The notes under the pieces: generated by a model | What the model was told of the DNA's origin: nothing | The model's database searches: none | Seen by the model: only the letters and a program-made list of their open reading frames with translations | Shown: positions 25,971 through 32,946 of the stretch, piece by piece | How positions within the stretch are numbered: the stretch's first letter is position 1 | Layout: every line of letters begins with the position of its first letter | Origin: CAZOVK01 sp964583165 | Lineage (GTDB): Bacteria; Bacillota; Clostridia; Lachnospirales; WRAX01 | Assembly (NCBI GenBank): GCA_964583165.1 | Contig: CAZOVK010000020.1 | Span: forward strand, 1-32,946 | Direction of reading: 5' to 3' | DNA length: 32,946 nt | Program-made: the position numbers and the translations under genes

Positions 25971-27158
25971 ATGATTAAAGAGATAACCATTAGAAACTTT
26001 AAGGCGATAAAGGATTTGACGCTGAAACTTACACCATTCACCATACTGATAGGCGAAAACTCTTGCGGGAAGAGTACTGTCTTGCAGGCGTTGGACTTTT
26101 TGCGCGCTATCACCCTTCGTGATATTGACGAATATTTGAGGGAGCGCGGTTGGTCTTTTAACGACATTCAGTCACAGTTTGCGCCAGAAGACGAGCCCAT
26201 CTCTTTTGTTGTGATAATGAAGTTAAACAAAGTTAAAGTCATTTGGGAAATTTCCATTGAATATGACGGGTGGACATGGCAAATTGAAGAAAGTATTACT
26301 GATGCCGATACAGGCGAAGTATACCTTTCGTTTGGCATTTGGGACAGGGCTGATACGCCGGAAGACTTTTCTAAGTTTGAGATTAAGTCGTCAACACTAA
26401 AAATATTGAAAATAGCTAGTATCACTACTGTCAGTAAGCCCTCGGTGCTCGAAACAATGAGATTGAACATGATTGCTTCTGAAAACTTTGAATTACTATC
26501 GCCCTCAATTATGCGTAAGGGCAGCCGAAGAGGTGAGAGTGTCAGCAATATTGGTATTGGAGGGGAGAAGATAGCTGCCTTTATCAATTGCATGGAAGAA
26601 GACGAAAGAAAAAGATTAGACGAAATGGTATCAGCATTTGCAGGTAACCAAATAAATATTTTGACTCGCGATGACTCGCGGCAAGATTCTGTAGAGCTAC
26701 TCATTATAGAATCATGGCAGGATAGTGATGTTTTAGTAGGGAGTAGATACATCAGTGATGGCATGTTGCGTATTATTGGGTTATGCACAATCCTCATGAG
26801 TCAAACAAGGTATAATAAATTTCCATTTTACGGGTTTACTTTGCTAGATGAGATTGAGGACGGCATAAATCCAGAATTAGCAGAAAAGTTGATACAGAGC
26901 TTTCAAAATGTCGCTTGTGAATCAAAACGTCAGATTATCGTCACCAGCCACAGCCCTATCATGGTAAACTATGTGGACAAGGACAACATAGTTTACATGT
27001 GGCGCGAAGCTGACGGAACAATAAAAGCCAAGCCACTGTTTAGTACAGAACAGATGTTAGAAACACTTGATTATCTAAACCCAGGCGAGGCGTGGTTTCA
27101 CTATTCCAAAGAAGACATCATTGAGCGTCTTGCTGACGAGCAAGGGGGGCGCAAATGA
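25971..27158 (+). CDS. AAA (OLD-like/ABC-type) ATPase
   Basis: 395 aa. N-terminal ITIRNFKAIKDLTLKLTPF, Walker A GENSCGKST (residues 28-36), Walker B FTLLDEIEDGINPELAE, and the H-loop IVTSHSPIMVNYV. This is the AAA_15/AAA_21 type found in OLD and similar anti-phage ATPases, without a C-terminal TOPRIM domain. ATG 25971 has GGGAGG 5 nt upstream; ATG 25929 is in frame but has no ribosome site. Its stop overlaps the next start (ATGA), so it pairs with the DUF4276 protein, probably its nuclease. The pair is the last element-borne unit before the cotJC junction. Confidence 0.8.
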   Translation: MIKEITIRNFKAIKDLTLKLTPFTILIGENSCGKSTVLQALDFLRAITLRDIDEYLRERGWSFNDIQSQFAPEDEPISFVVIMKLNKVKVIWEISIEYDGWTWQIEESITDADTGEVYLSFGIWDRADTPEDFSKFEIKSSTLKILKIASITTVSKPSVLETMRLNMIASENFELLSPSIMRKGSRRGESVSNIGIGGEKIAAFINCMEEDERKRLDEMVSAFAGNQINILTRDDSRQDSVELLIIESWQDSDVLVGSRYISDGMLRIIGLCTILMSQTRYNKFPFYGFTLLDEIEDGINPELAEKLIQSFQNVACESKRQIIVTSHSPIMVNYVDKDNIVYMWREADGTIKAKPLFSTEQMLETLDYLNPGEAWFHYSKEDIIERLADEQGGRK

Positions 27159-27841
27159 TTAGAGTGTTGTTATGCAGCGAAGGCGTTACCGAACACGGTC
27201 ATAAGGTCTATGACGGAGAGAGCTACTCGCAGCGGGCAGGTGTGTTGCAGATATTGATACAAAGATGTGCTAGGGATTTTGCAGTTGACGATGAGTTTGA
27301 TTTTATTATAATTCCTAGTTCCCAAATAATGAAACACACCGCAGTATTTGGACAACGCGTGGCTGTCAGTAGAGATACCTTAAAAGCACGAGCCTTAGCT
27401 CAAATGGCGAAGGATAAAAAGTGTGACCATATCGCCTATCACCGCGACGAAGACCATAAGGGTTTTGATGCTATGTATGCGCAGGTAGAGGATTTTCTGA
27501 AGATAGCAAGAGAGATTGGCAAAAAAGAAGGCTTAAGGTGTATTACCATCATTCCGCAACACATGACGGAGAGTTGGCTTCTGGCTAGCCCAGAGGCTTT
27601 TCCGAATGAACCTGACGACCCAAGGTTACCAAAGAACCCTGAGAATTTAAGTAAAAATGAAGATAGCCCGAATCACCCCAAAAAGTACATAGAACGAGTT
27701 CTTGCACAATTCGATATGGAAGCTAACGCAACAACATTCGCCGAGATTGCAGAGGGTATCAATATTGATACACTTCGGAGAATGTGTCCGATAAGTTTTG
27801 GGCGATTCTATGAGGACATGCAGGGGTTTGTAGGCTGTTAG
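27155..27841 (+). CDS. DUF4276-like (TOPRIM-type) partner of the AAA ATPase
   Basis: 228 aa. CSEGVTEHG at residues 7-15 gives the TOPRIM-type glutamate (E9). YHRDEDHKGFD near 96-106 gives the acidic DxD. TESWLLASPEAF near 143-154 matches the ExWLLad block of DUF4276. These residues would bind metal for nucleolytic activity, making the AAA/DUF4276 pair a split version of the single-chain OLD nuclease. Start overlaps the ATPase stop by 4 nt. The gene ends 44 nt from the interrupted cotJC, so it lies at the element's end. Confidence 0.72.
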   Translation: MIRVLLCSEGVTEHGHKVYDGESYSQRAGVLQILIQRCARDFAVDDEFDFIIIPSSQIMKHTAVFGQRVAVSRDTLKARALAQMAKDKKCDHIAYHRDEDHKGFDAMYAQVEDFLKIAREIGKKEGLRCITIIPQHMTESWLLASPEAFPNEPDDPRLPKNPENLSKNEDSPNHPKKYIERVLAQFDMEANATTFAEIAEGINIDTLRRMCPISFGRFYEDMQGFVGC

Positions 27842-27874
27842 GTATCACTAATTTACATCATCCAAAATATCAAC

Positions 27875-27905
27875 CCCTACAGCACTACCGCCCGCCGTAC
27901 TGCGC
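27875..27905. other. Probable attachment site / element-chromosome junction
   Basis: cotJC coding similarity stops at the Gly-Gly codons (27891-27896). Around them on the minus strand, GCGCAGTACGG and CGGTAGTGCTG form an imperfect dyad (7 of 11) of the sort seen at serine-recombinase att sites. To the left the sequence is no longer cotJC. Exact crossover bases cannot be fixed without the other end. Confidence 0.55.
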
Positions 27906-27983
27906 TATGATAATAGCCGCAAGCCGCGGGTTCTGTCTTTTAATCTTTATCGGGTATTCGAGTTTCTTTTCATAAATCCACAT
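27885..27983 (-). pseudogene. cotJC: Truncated cotJC (Mn-catalase-like spore coat protein), 5' part
   Basis: From ATG 27983 with GGAGG upstream: MWIYEKKLEYPIKIKRQNPR..., IIAQYGG, then Arg and TAG (27885-27887). This matches the CotJC N-terminus up to the invariant QYGG, after which the normal protein continues (A/P)DGELaaalRY for a total near 190 residues. Only 31 family residues remain. It follows cotJB directly, the normal cotJABC order. The gene is therefore interrupted, and the rest should lie at the far side of the element, outside the window. CotJC is a mother-cell spore-coat protein related to manganese catalases. If the element excises, the gene would be restored. Confidence 0.85.
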
Positions 27984-27995
27984 GCGCGGGCCTCC

Positions 27996-28256
27996 CTAGA
28001 TCGAAAAATTGTCGCTTGCTTCCCAGGGCCAAGGATTGTCTTTCCATCTCCAGTCAGGGATGTTCTTTGAACGGAATGAGTCAAGCGGGCCGAATTCTGC
28101 CTCGAATGCGGCCTTTAGTTGGTCGGATTGTTGGATTATGCAGTTGTAGCGGTGGAGTGTTTCCATGTCTTCGGGGTGGGTGTTTAGGTAAAGGCCTAAG
28201 TCTAGCGCAACGAAATCGAGTGTCATGATTTTTTTGAGGTAGTTCTCGCGGCTCAT
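27996..28256 (-). CDS. cotJB: Spore coat protein CotJB
   Basis: 86 aa, full length for CotJB: LKKIMTLDFVALDLGLYLNTHP, then HRYN, FEAEFGPLDSF, and the C-terminal WRWKDNPWPWE that typifies the family. A sporulation-specific coat component made with CotJA and CotJC, under the mother-cell sigma factor in Bacillus. It overlaps the cotJA stop by 4 nt, and its end abuts the cotJC ribosome site. Intact, so the operon is otherwise undamaged. Confidence 0.9.
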   Translation of the reverse strand: MSRENYLKKIMTLDFVALDLGLYLNTHPEDMETLHRYNCIIQQSDQLKAAFEAEFGPLDSFRSKNIPDWRWKDNPWPWEASDNFSI

Positions 28257-28483
28257 ATGCTTTCCTCCGTTTCTCCCATAATCCCGGGGTGCTGTGGGTG
28301 GTAGGGTTGATAAAGACAGGGGAAAACCGTGCCGTTTTTAAGGGCTTGGTTCAGGGGGAACATCTTGGCCGTGCGCTGATAGGGTACGTAGGCACGCGCC
28401 AATACAGGCATTGGTTCTGCCGGGCTTTCTTCCATATGTTTTCTGTGGTTCTGTTGAGTGGGGTAGCCGTTTTCGTCAAACAT
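28253..28483 (-). CDS. cotJA: Spore coat associated protein CotJA
   Basis: 76 aa. LARAYVPYQRTAKMFPLNQAL and LKNGTVFPCLYQPY are the CotJA core; the N-terminus is Gln/Glu/Pro-rich. ATG 28483 has AAGGAGG upstream. First gene of the cotJ operon, coupled to cotJB. In Bacillus the operon is transcribed in the mother cell; I did not find a convincing sigma-E promoter in the 78 nt upstream. Confidence 0.88.
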   Translation of the reverse strand: MFDENGYPTQQNHRKHMEESPAEPMPVLARAYVPYQRTAKMFPLNQALKNGTVFPCLYQPYHPQHPGIMGETEESI

Positions 28484-28561
28484 TGACAGCCCTCCTTAAT
28501 GCTACATTATAGTTTATGTTATGGACTATTACCCACTCTTGAAACATGTCCGGTGCTTCTT

Positions 28562-29425
28562 CTATCTCCTCACGCGTGGCAATTCCTTCATGGCTGGTAA
28601 TTCACCTGATACAAGCGCTTGTTTCAACGCATCGTTTACGGCGTTGATTATACCGACTGATGTATATGTTGCGCCCGATATAACGTCCACATCAAGGCTT
28701 TGGGTATCTATAATAGCTGTTGGGATTTCTTTCATTGGGCGTTCGTAAAACCGCGCTTGCCTTTCGTTGTGAGAGGTTATTACTATGTCAGTAATCCTAT
28801 TCGCCTCTATAGTCACAGAAACGGTAAGATTCTTCCCGAAACCGTCCGCTATGCCTGTATATGTTCCGTCTGAAAGCTCTACGCCTTGCATACCGTCGTT
28901 GAATTCTTCGAGAGTTGTGTCGGGCTCGGTATCATGAACTACATCGGAATCAGAAGTATCGATGTCAGACACTTTATCGCCTTCGTGGATTTCATAGATA
29001 ACCGTGTGGCTATTTAATTCTGTACTTATAACATTGAACAATTGAATGCCGCCCACATCAATGACATGAAAAATAATACCGCATAAAAACATCACGGTTA
29101 AAGCGCGGTGTATTCTTATCCACAGTCCCTTATTTGTGAGAAACGCTCTGACAAGATAGTTAATGCCCAGCAAAATCGATAGTAACCAAACAACAGTGCC
29201 TAAGTTAATACTTAGAACCGATTCAGATGAGTTCATGCCATGAACAAAACCCACTACAACCAGAAAAATGCCGAGTGGGATATGTACTTTCCGCAAATAT
29301 CGATTCAGTTGCAGTGCAACTTTATTTCTGTTGGAGAATATTCTTGCAAGAAATTTTATGGCCAAGATAATTCCGACCAATACGGAGAGCCACGCGAACC
29401 CATAATTTAGCGCAATGTTTAACAA
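28562..29425 (-). CDS. Membrane FMN-binding protein with ferric-reductase-like helices
   Basis: 287 aa. The N-terminal ~135 residues hold four membrane helices with conserved-looking His residues (VHIPLGIF, GFVHGM, IHRALTVMFL, IIFHVIDVG), like a cytochrome/ferric-reductase-type core. An acidic linker follows, then an extracytoplasmic FMN_bind domain: LSDGTYTGIADGFGKNLTVSV, and DVISGATYTSVGIINAV, whose SGATYT is the flavinylation site where FMN is attached to Thr by an ApbE-type enzyme. Probably carries electrons across the membrane to an external acceptor. It starts at TTG 29425 with GGGGCGG upstream. Host gene. Confidence 0.75.
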   Translation of the reverse strand: MLNIALNYGFAWLSVLVGIILAIKFLARIFSNRNKVALQLNRYLRKVHIPLGIFLVVVGFVHGMNSSESVLSINLGTVVWLLSILLGINYLVRAFLTNKGLWIRIHRALTVMFLCGIIFHVIDVGGIQLFNVISTELNSHTVIYEIHEGDKVSDIDTSDSDVVHDTEPDTTLEEFNDGMQGVELSDGTYTGIADGFGKNLTVSVTIEANRITDIVITSHNERQARFYERPMKEIPTAIIDTQSLDVDVISGATYTSVGIINAVNDALKQALVSGELPAMKELPRVRR

Positions 29426-29549
29426 TATACCGCCCCAATCAATTCAATATGAGTTGCATTATACCATATGTGGGTACCGGCTTTGTGTCTTTCAGTTGAA
29501 TATGGTGTAAACTTTTTATGAACACATGTATTTTTTGGTATGAGGGCAC

Positions 29550-29574
29550 AAAAAATCCCCGGGGTTTCCGGGGA
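29550..29574 (-). terminator. Rho-independent terminator after the NYN gene
   Basis: Minus strand: TCCCCGG, 5-nt loop, CCGGGGA, then six Ts (29555-29550). It follows the NYN gene ending at 29612 and insulates the FMN-binding gene. Confidence 0.85.
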
Positions 29575-29611
29575 GGGTTATATTAGCTGAATACGGCAAT
29601 GGTTAAATTCT

Positions 29612-30394
29612 CTATTTATCGTTTTTGAAATCAGCTTCTACTTTAGCCCAGTCAATAACCAACCCGCGAATGGGCTGACCGTCGGGTAGGCTTGTTAGTG
29701 TTTGTGAGATATAGCCGCCTTTTATGAGCGAGCTGAGCGCGTCTGATACGCGCGTTTTGTCAATGCTCGGGTTTCTGGAAGAGATTATTTCAACAGTCTT
29801 TTTGTAAGTGGGCACTAGGTTCTCCTGTGTCTGTACCCAACGTAATTGCTGGAAAATCAGGTCTGTGATGTCTTTGTCACCGCCGTGGTCGTATGAAATC
29901 TCTACATACCAATTAGCTACATTTTTGAGCTGTGTGCTTAATGTTCCCAGTATAGCGTATACACCTACGCGTTTATTTTGAAAGTTTCTCCAAAATGCCA
30001 TGACGCTTTGAAAATGCCCGTCGCCCGAAAACAGCACCAGTTGTTCAATATTTGGGTCCCTAATCAGTGTTTCGTAAATGCGGGTAACCAAAATGAAGTC
30101 CGTATAGTCTTTGCCGCGTTCGTCTTTCTGACAGTCAATAATGTTGTTAGTAATGGTTCTTAATTTAACGGCTTCCTTTTTCATATCTTCGGAGCTTAAA
30201 TCCGCGAAGAAAGCGACTTCTGCTATGTTGCCCTTTGTCTTAACGTCTTCAAACCATTCATAAATGTCGCCATTCTTGATATGTGCGCCGTATTGGTCTT
30301 TAGCGCCGTAAAACCATGCTTCATAGTCAACAAAAACTGCTGTTCGTAAGTTATTGGGAATTTTCAAATCCTTTGATGTCAAGGTAATTACCAT
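29612..30394 (-). CDS. NYN/LabA-like PIN-fold nuclease
   Basis: 260 aa. The NYN domain is residues ~18-160: TAVFVDYEAWFYGAK (first Asp), FADLSSEDMKKEAVKLR, KDYTDFILVTRIYET (middle Asp), LVLFSGDGHFQSVM (SGDxDF-type Asp), VGVYAI. These acidic residues form the PIN-like metal site for RNA cleavage. The C-terminal ~90 residues look like a winged helix (VEIISSRNPSIDKTRVSDALSSLIKGGYI), plausible for nucleic-acid binding. AGGAGGG before ATG 30394. Single-gene unit with its own terminator. Confidence 0.75.
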   Translation of the reverse strand: MVITLTSKDLKIPNNLRTAVFVDYEAWFYGAKDQYGAHIKNGDIYEWFEDVKTKGNIAEVAFFADLSSEDMKKEAVKLRTITNNIIDCQKDERGKDYTDFILVTRIYETLIRDPNIEQLVLFSGDGHFQSVMAFWRNFQNKRVGVYAILGTLSTQLKNVANWYVEISYDHGGDKDITDLIFQQLRWVQTQENLVPTYKKTVEIISSRNPSIDKTRVSDALSSLIKGGYISQTLTSLPDGQPIRGLVIDWAKVEADFKNDK

Positions 30395-30507
30395 GAGTGC
30401 CCTCCTGTTTGCATCATTTCAGGGCCATTGCCATATTCAGTTGTCATAGCGCATTACGTTCATCATAGCATAGAATCAGGTGTATGTCAAACCGCAAATT
30501 CCGCGCT

Positions 30508-31377
30508 TCAAGCCGTTTTGCGCTGTACGCGGTTGCTGATAATCATAGCCACAACTATGATGAGAGCGCCGACGATTTGGGCCGGTCCTAATCTATCACC
30601 AATGAATATGGAAATCATTGTTATAGAAATAAACAGCGTAATAAACGAGCAATTCGCGAGGAAACCCACAGGCACGGATTTCATGAGGAAAACCCATATC
30701 GTGACGGCGAGCGTAAGATTCGTACATCCCAGAAACAGGGCGAGAAGTACTGATTTTATATCTAGGTTGTTGAAGTTCGAGAACAGAAGAAGACAAACTA
30801 ACGCCAGTATCAGCGAAATGCCGTTATTCAACGCTACTGTGATGTTCATATCCGATTTAATCTTGTTGCCGATACCCGAGTAAAGCCCCCACGATATAGC
30901 GCTCAATACAGCGAGCATATCGCCCACGGGGTTTGTCAGTGTGAAGTTAAGCAGGTTCCCGTTTGTCATAATCACATAAACGCCGAAAAAGCCGATTAAA
31001 AGTGATATGACAACGCCCAATTTGACCCTTTGTCGCATTATCAACGCGGAGAACAGGACGACGAAAATCGGGTAAAGATAATCTATCATCGACACTTCAA
31101 GCGTCGGCGCAATCATAAGCGCTATGTCGAAGAATATGTAATACCCGAAGTACATGGTCGATTGAAGCGTCAACAGACCTATGTCGGATTTCACGAAAAC
31201 AACCGTTTTCCGCTTAATCGCTAAAATAACGCCCGAGCAGAGCGTAGCCCCGAGCATCATAAAGAACAGCGTCTGGAAGCTGTCCAGGCTGTTCATAATT
31301 ATTCTGGAGGTAGTAGAGTAGCTCCCCCATATCAATAACATCAGCGCAATTAAAAGCCCTTGCGTTTTAGTGACCAA
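30508..31377 (-). CDS. EamA/DMT-family transporter
   Basis: 289 aa with ten predicted membrane helices in two repeats, typical of the drug/metabolite transporter superfamily (LLIALMLLIWGSYSTTSRII at the start, DYLYPIFVVLFSALIMRQRV, and GDMLAVLSAISWGLYSG opening the second repeat). Substrate unknown. Start TTG 31377 with GAGGTG upstream; it is 15 nt after the YjfB-like gene and may share its transcript. Confidence 0.8.
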   Translation of the reverse strand: MVTKTQGLLIALMLLIWGSYSTTSRIIMNSLDSFQTLFFMMLGATLCSGVILAIKRKTVVFVKSDIGLLTLQSTMYFGYYIFFDIALMIAPTLEVSMIDYLYPIFVVLFSALIMRQRVKLGVVISLLIGFFGVYVIMTNGNLLNFTLTNPVGDMLAVLSAISWGLYSGIGNKIKSDMNITVALNNGISLILALVCLLLFSNFNNLDIKSVLLALFLGCTNLTLAVTIWVFLMKSVPVGFLANCSFITLFISITMISIFIGDRLGPAQIVGALIIVVAMIISNRVQRKTA

Positions 31378-31392
31378 AAAACACCTCTTAGT

Positions 31393-31587
31393 TTATGCCT
31401 TGATGTCAACCCTTGCGCCTAAACCTGTTACCGCCGCCGCCATTTGTTGCGACAGTTTAGGCATGGAGTCTATAAGCGACATAACGGCGTCTGCTTCTGT
31501 GTTCATAACCTTTTTGAGCATAGCCACACCGACTTGTGTCTGGACGTTTGCCATACTGTTTTGAATACTTAATGCTGCTATATCCAT
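31393..31587 (-). CDS. YjfB-type putative motility protein
   Basis: 64 aa: MDIAALSIQNSMANVQTQVG and VAMLKKVMNTEADA followed by a hydrophobic-helical tail fit the YjfB family, short proteins of flagellated Firmicutes. No catalytic motif. GGGGATT before ATG 31587. It lies 12 nt after the epimerase-like gene. It suggests the host has flagella. Confidence 0.75.
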   Translation of the reverse strand: MDIAALSIQNSMANVQTQVGVAMLKKVMNTEADAVMSLIDSMPKLSQQMAAAVTGLGARVDIKA

Positions 31588-31599
31588 GCTAATCCCCCT

Positions 31600-32484
31600 T
31601 TATCCTTCCAGTTTAATGAAATCCCCGCCGCGGCATTCTTTTAGGTATTTCAGACCGCGCACCTGCCCGCTATATTCCAGCTCACCGCGATATACGGGGT
31701 CGTGCCAGCCTTCGATATCTATAGAGCCGACAAAGCCGTTTTGGCGCAAAATCGTTATTATATCATTCCAGTTAGAGTCACCAAAGCCGGGCGTTCTATG
31801 CCAAACAAACTCTTTGGGGCCGTGAATACCGTATTCGCGGACAATATCCCACGCGATTGTCGCGTCTTTGCCGTGGACGTGATAGACCTTTTTAGCCCAC
31901 TTGCGCAATTGTGGTATAGGGTCAATCAGACTGACCATTTGGTGGCAGGGCTCCCATTGTAAGCCTAGGCTTTCAGACGGAACGGCTTCAAACATCATAG
32001 CCCAAGCCGTTGGGTTATGCGCTATGTTGAAATCGCCATTTGCCCACGTGCCGCCCATGTCACAATTTTCAAACGCAATACGCACCTTTTTGTCCTCCGC
32101 GCGTTTAGATAACTCGCCGAACACTGCCTTAAACTGTGGTATGCTCTTATCAATCGCGCACCCGGGTATTCGCCCCGTAAAACCCGCGACAATATCCGTT
32201 CCGAATAGGTGGGCGTTATCAATAAGACGTTGCCAACTCTCCAAAGAGTCTGCGAATCTGCCCTCATTGGTGAGCGGATTTCCGTAAATGCCGACAGATG
32301 AAATGACCGCGCCCTTTTCTTCAGCCAAACCGCGTACAATCTTCGCGTATTCTGGTAAATCATAACTCAATGCGCTTTCGCCGAACGTGACAGAAAACGA
32401 TTCAAAGCCATGTGGTAACAGCTTCGGTATCATCTGAACAGCATCCGAAGCGTTCACGAGCGTGCCGATACGAATAGTGTGCAT
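31600..32484 (-). CDS. Sugar phosphate isomerase/epimerase-like TIM-barrel protein
   Basis: 294 aa, xylose-isomerase-like TIM barrel. VRIAFENCDMGG carries the metal-ligand Glu, LGLQWEPCHQM and VYHVHGKDA the further His/Glu, and the C-terminal GSIDIEGWHDP another Glu. These are the Glu/His metal sites of the AP_endonuc_2 family. Substrate (a sugar or inositol derivative) cannot be told from sequence alone. Starts at ATG 32484 (MHTIRIGTLV) with AAAGGGGG upstream, rather than the longer in-frame extension. Followed directly by the yjfB-like gene. Confidence 0.8.
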   Translation of the reverse strand: MHTIRIGTLVNASDAVQMIPKLLPHGFESFSVTFGESALSYDLPEYAKIVRGLAEEKGAVISSVGIYGNPLTNEGRFADSLESWQRLIDNAHLFGTDIVAGFTGRIPGCAIDKSIPQFKAVFGELSKRAEDKKVRIAFENCDMGGTWANGDFNIAHNPTAWAMMFEAVPSESLGLQWEPCHQMVSLIDPIPQLRKWAKKVYHVHGKDATIAWDIVREYGIHGPKEFVWHRTPGFGDSNWNDIITILRQNGFVGSIDIEGWHDPVYRGELEYSGQVRGLKYLKECRGGDFIKLEG

Positions 32485-32497
32485 GAACAACCCCCTT

Positions 32498-32806
32498 TCA
32501 CTCAAAAATGAAGATAATCTCGTTATCCTTGATGAACCCTAAGGACTCCCGCGCGACCTTCTCCATATACGCGTCTGTGTCCTTTAACTCAATCTCTCGT
32601 TGCAACTCTGCCGCCTGATTATTATATCGGTCAATCTCTGCCTGAACTTGTGCCTTTTGTTCTTCGATTATCTGCGCACGCCCAACGGATTGCAGAAGCA
32701 GAACAGAAAACAGCCCGATAATCATAAACAGCGACAGCAGTTGCAGAACCGTTACAAACCCGAGCGCACGTCGTTTCGGTCTGTTGCTGACAGCAGTATC
32801 ACCCAT
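32498..32806 (-). CDS. DivIC/FtsB-like septum formation initiator
   Basis: 102 aa from ATG 32806 (MGDTAVSNRPKRRALG). A short basic cytoplasmic tail, one membrane helix (about 16-40), an extracytoplasmic coiled coil (about 42-75) and the family end ARESLGFIKDNEIIFIF. Part of the division complex with FtsL and DivIB. A longer frame reaches 32920, but it adds an odd hydrophobic leader with Cys-rich sequence and crosses the intergenic region, so I take the later ATG. Host gene. Confidence 0.78.
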   Translation of the reverse strand: MGDTAVSNRPKRRALGFVTVLQLLSLFMIIGLFSVLLLQSVGRAQIIEEQKAQVQAEIDRYNNQAAELQREIELKDTDAYMEKVARESLGFIKDNEIIFIFE

Positions 32807-32908
32807 AAAAACACCAACCGTATGTATAAACAAGAATAAATTGACAAATTCAATGGTACAGTACATTGTGACACAAACGCGCCAAAAAATCAACACCAAA
32901 TTACAAAC

Positions 32909-32928
32909 AAAAAGGGGCATATTGCCCC
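32909..32928 (-). terminator. Rho-independent terminator
   Basis: Minus strand: GGGGCA (32928-32923), loop ATA, TGCCCC (32919-32914), then five Ts (32913-32909). It ends a gene lying to the right of the window. Confidence 0.85.
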
Positions 32929-32946
32929 AAAAGTAACGGATAGTGT

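Noticed and set aside
28484..28561. Sigma-E promoter for the cotJ operon
   Set aside because: CATAAACT near 28510 loosely resembles a -10, but no matching -35 at correct spacing was found.
32498..32920. Longer 140-residue form of the DivIC-like protein
   Set aside because: The added N-terminus is translated intergenic sequence; the 102-residue form has the normal DivIC layout.
1..32946. CRISPR array, tRNA, rRNA or insertion sequence
   Set aside because: I saw no regular spaced repeats, no cloverleaf-like or rRNA sequence, and no transposase or terminal inverted repeats.

Overview
The window looks like chromosome from a spore-forming, motile Firmicute (class Clostridia is my best guess) carrying the right-hand ~27.9 kb of a mobile element. 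Host markers lie at the right end: a cotJA-cotJB-cotJC spore-coat operon, a DivIC/FtsB-like division protein and a YjfB-type motility protein. A run of ten Ns at 3819-3828 shows the sequence is a scaffold, probably from a draft or metagenome assembly.

Layout. (1) 1-6754, minus strand: a decaying replication/transcription module with a sliding-clamp fragment, an SF2 helicase interrupted by one in-frame TAA, small unknown genes, and a large RNA polymerase of the YonO / eukaryotic-RdRp-like two-barrel class. The polymerase keeps its DFDGD metal-binding motif but is broken by an in-frame TGA and two frameshifts. (2) 7029-21377, plus strand: a long operon behind one good promoter, combining DNA-phosphorothioation-like genes (a PP-loop sulfurtransferase of the DndC/PAPS-reductase class with zinc ribbons and Fe-S cysteines, a cysteine desulfurase, a DndD-like SMC ATPase and a 56-residue basic protein) with a DUF4007 protein, a 1216-residue BrxC/PglY-like P-loop ATPase and a PLD-helicase fusion. 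Two visibly A+T-richer inserts sit in it: a membrane-anchored PLD-like protein, and a membrane protein paired with a membrane-anchored TIR protein. It ends at a perfect 13-bp hairpin. (3) 21423-25331: a module with a Ser/Thr kinase, a YaaW-like membrane protein, a DUF697-like membrane protein and glycine-rich small proteins, with two divergent XRE regulators sharing a compact operator region. (4) 25392-27841: an XRE regulator, then an AAA ATPase and a DUF4276 (TOPRIM-like) partner. (5) 27885-32946, minus strand: host genes, beginning with a cotJC cut after 31 residues, at the invariant Gly-Gly.

The cotJC interruption is the key structural fact. The element appears to be inserted in a sporulation gene, as SPbeta is in spsM and skin is in sigK, and it also carries a YonO-like polymerase, which SPbeta has. 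By analogy it may excise during sporulation to restore cotJC; that is inference, because neither the integrase nor the other end is in the window.

How the genes may cooperate: the desulfurase would supply sulfur to the PP-loop protein for backbone modification, with the DndD-like and large ATPases and the small protein as DNA-handling subunits and DUF4007 as a companion. The PLD-helicase would restrict unmodified DNA, while the TM-PLD and TIR proteins look like membrane or NAD-directed effectors nested in the operon. The kinase and AAA/DUF4276 modules look like further independent defence or stress systems.
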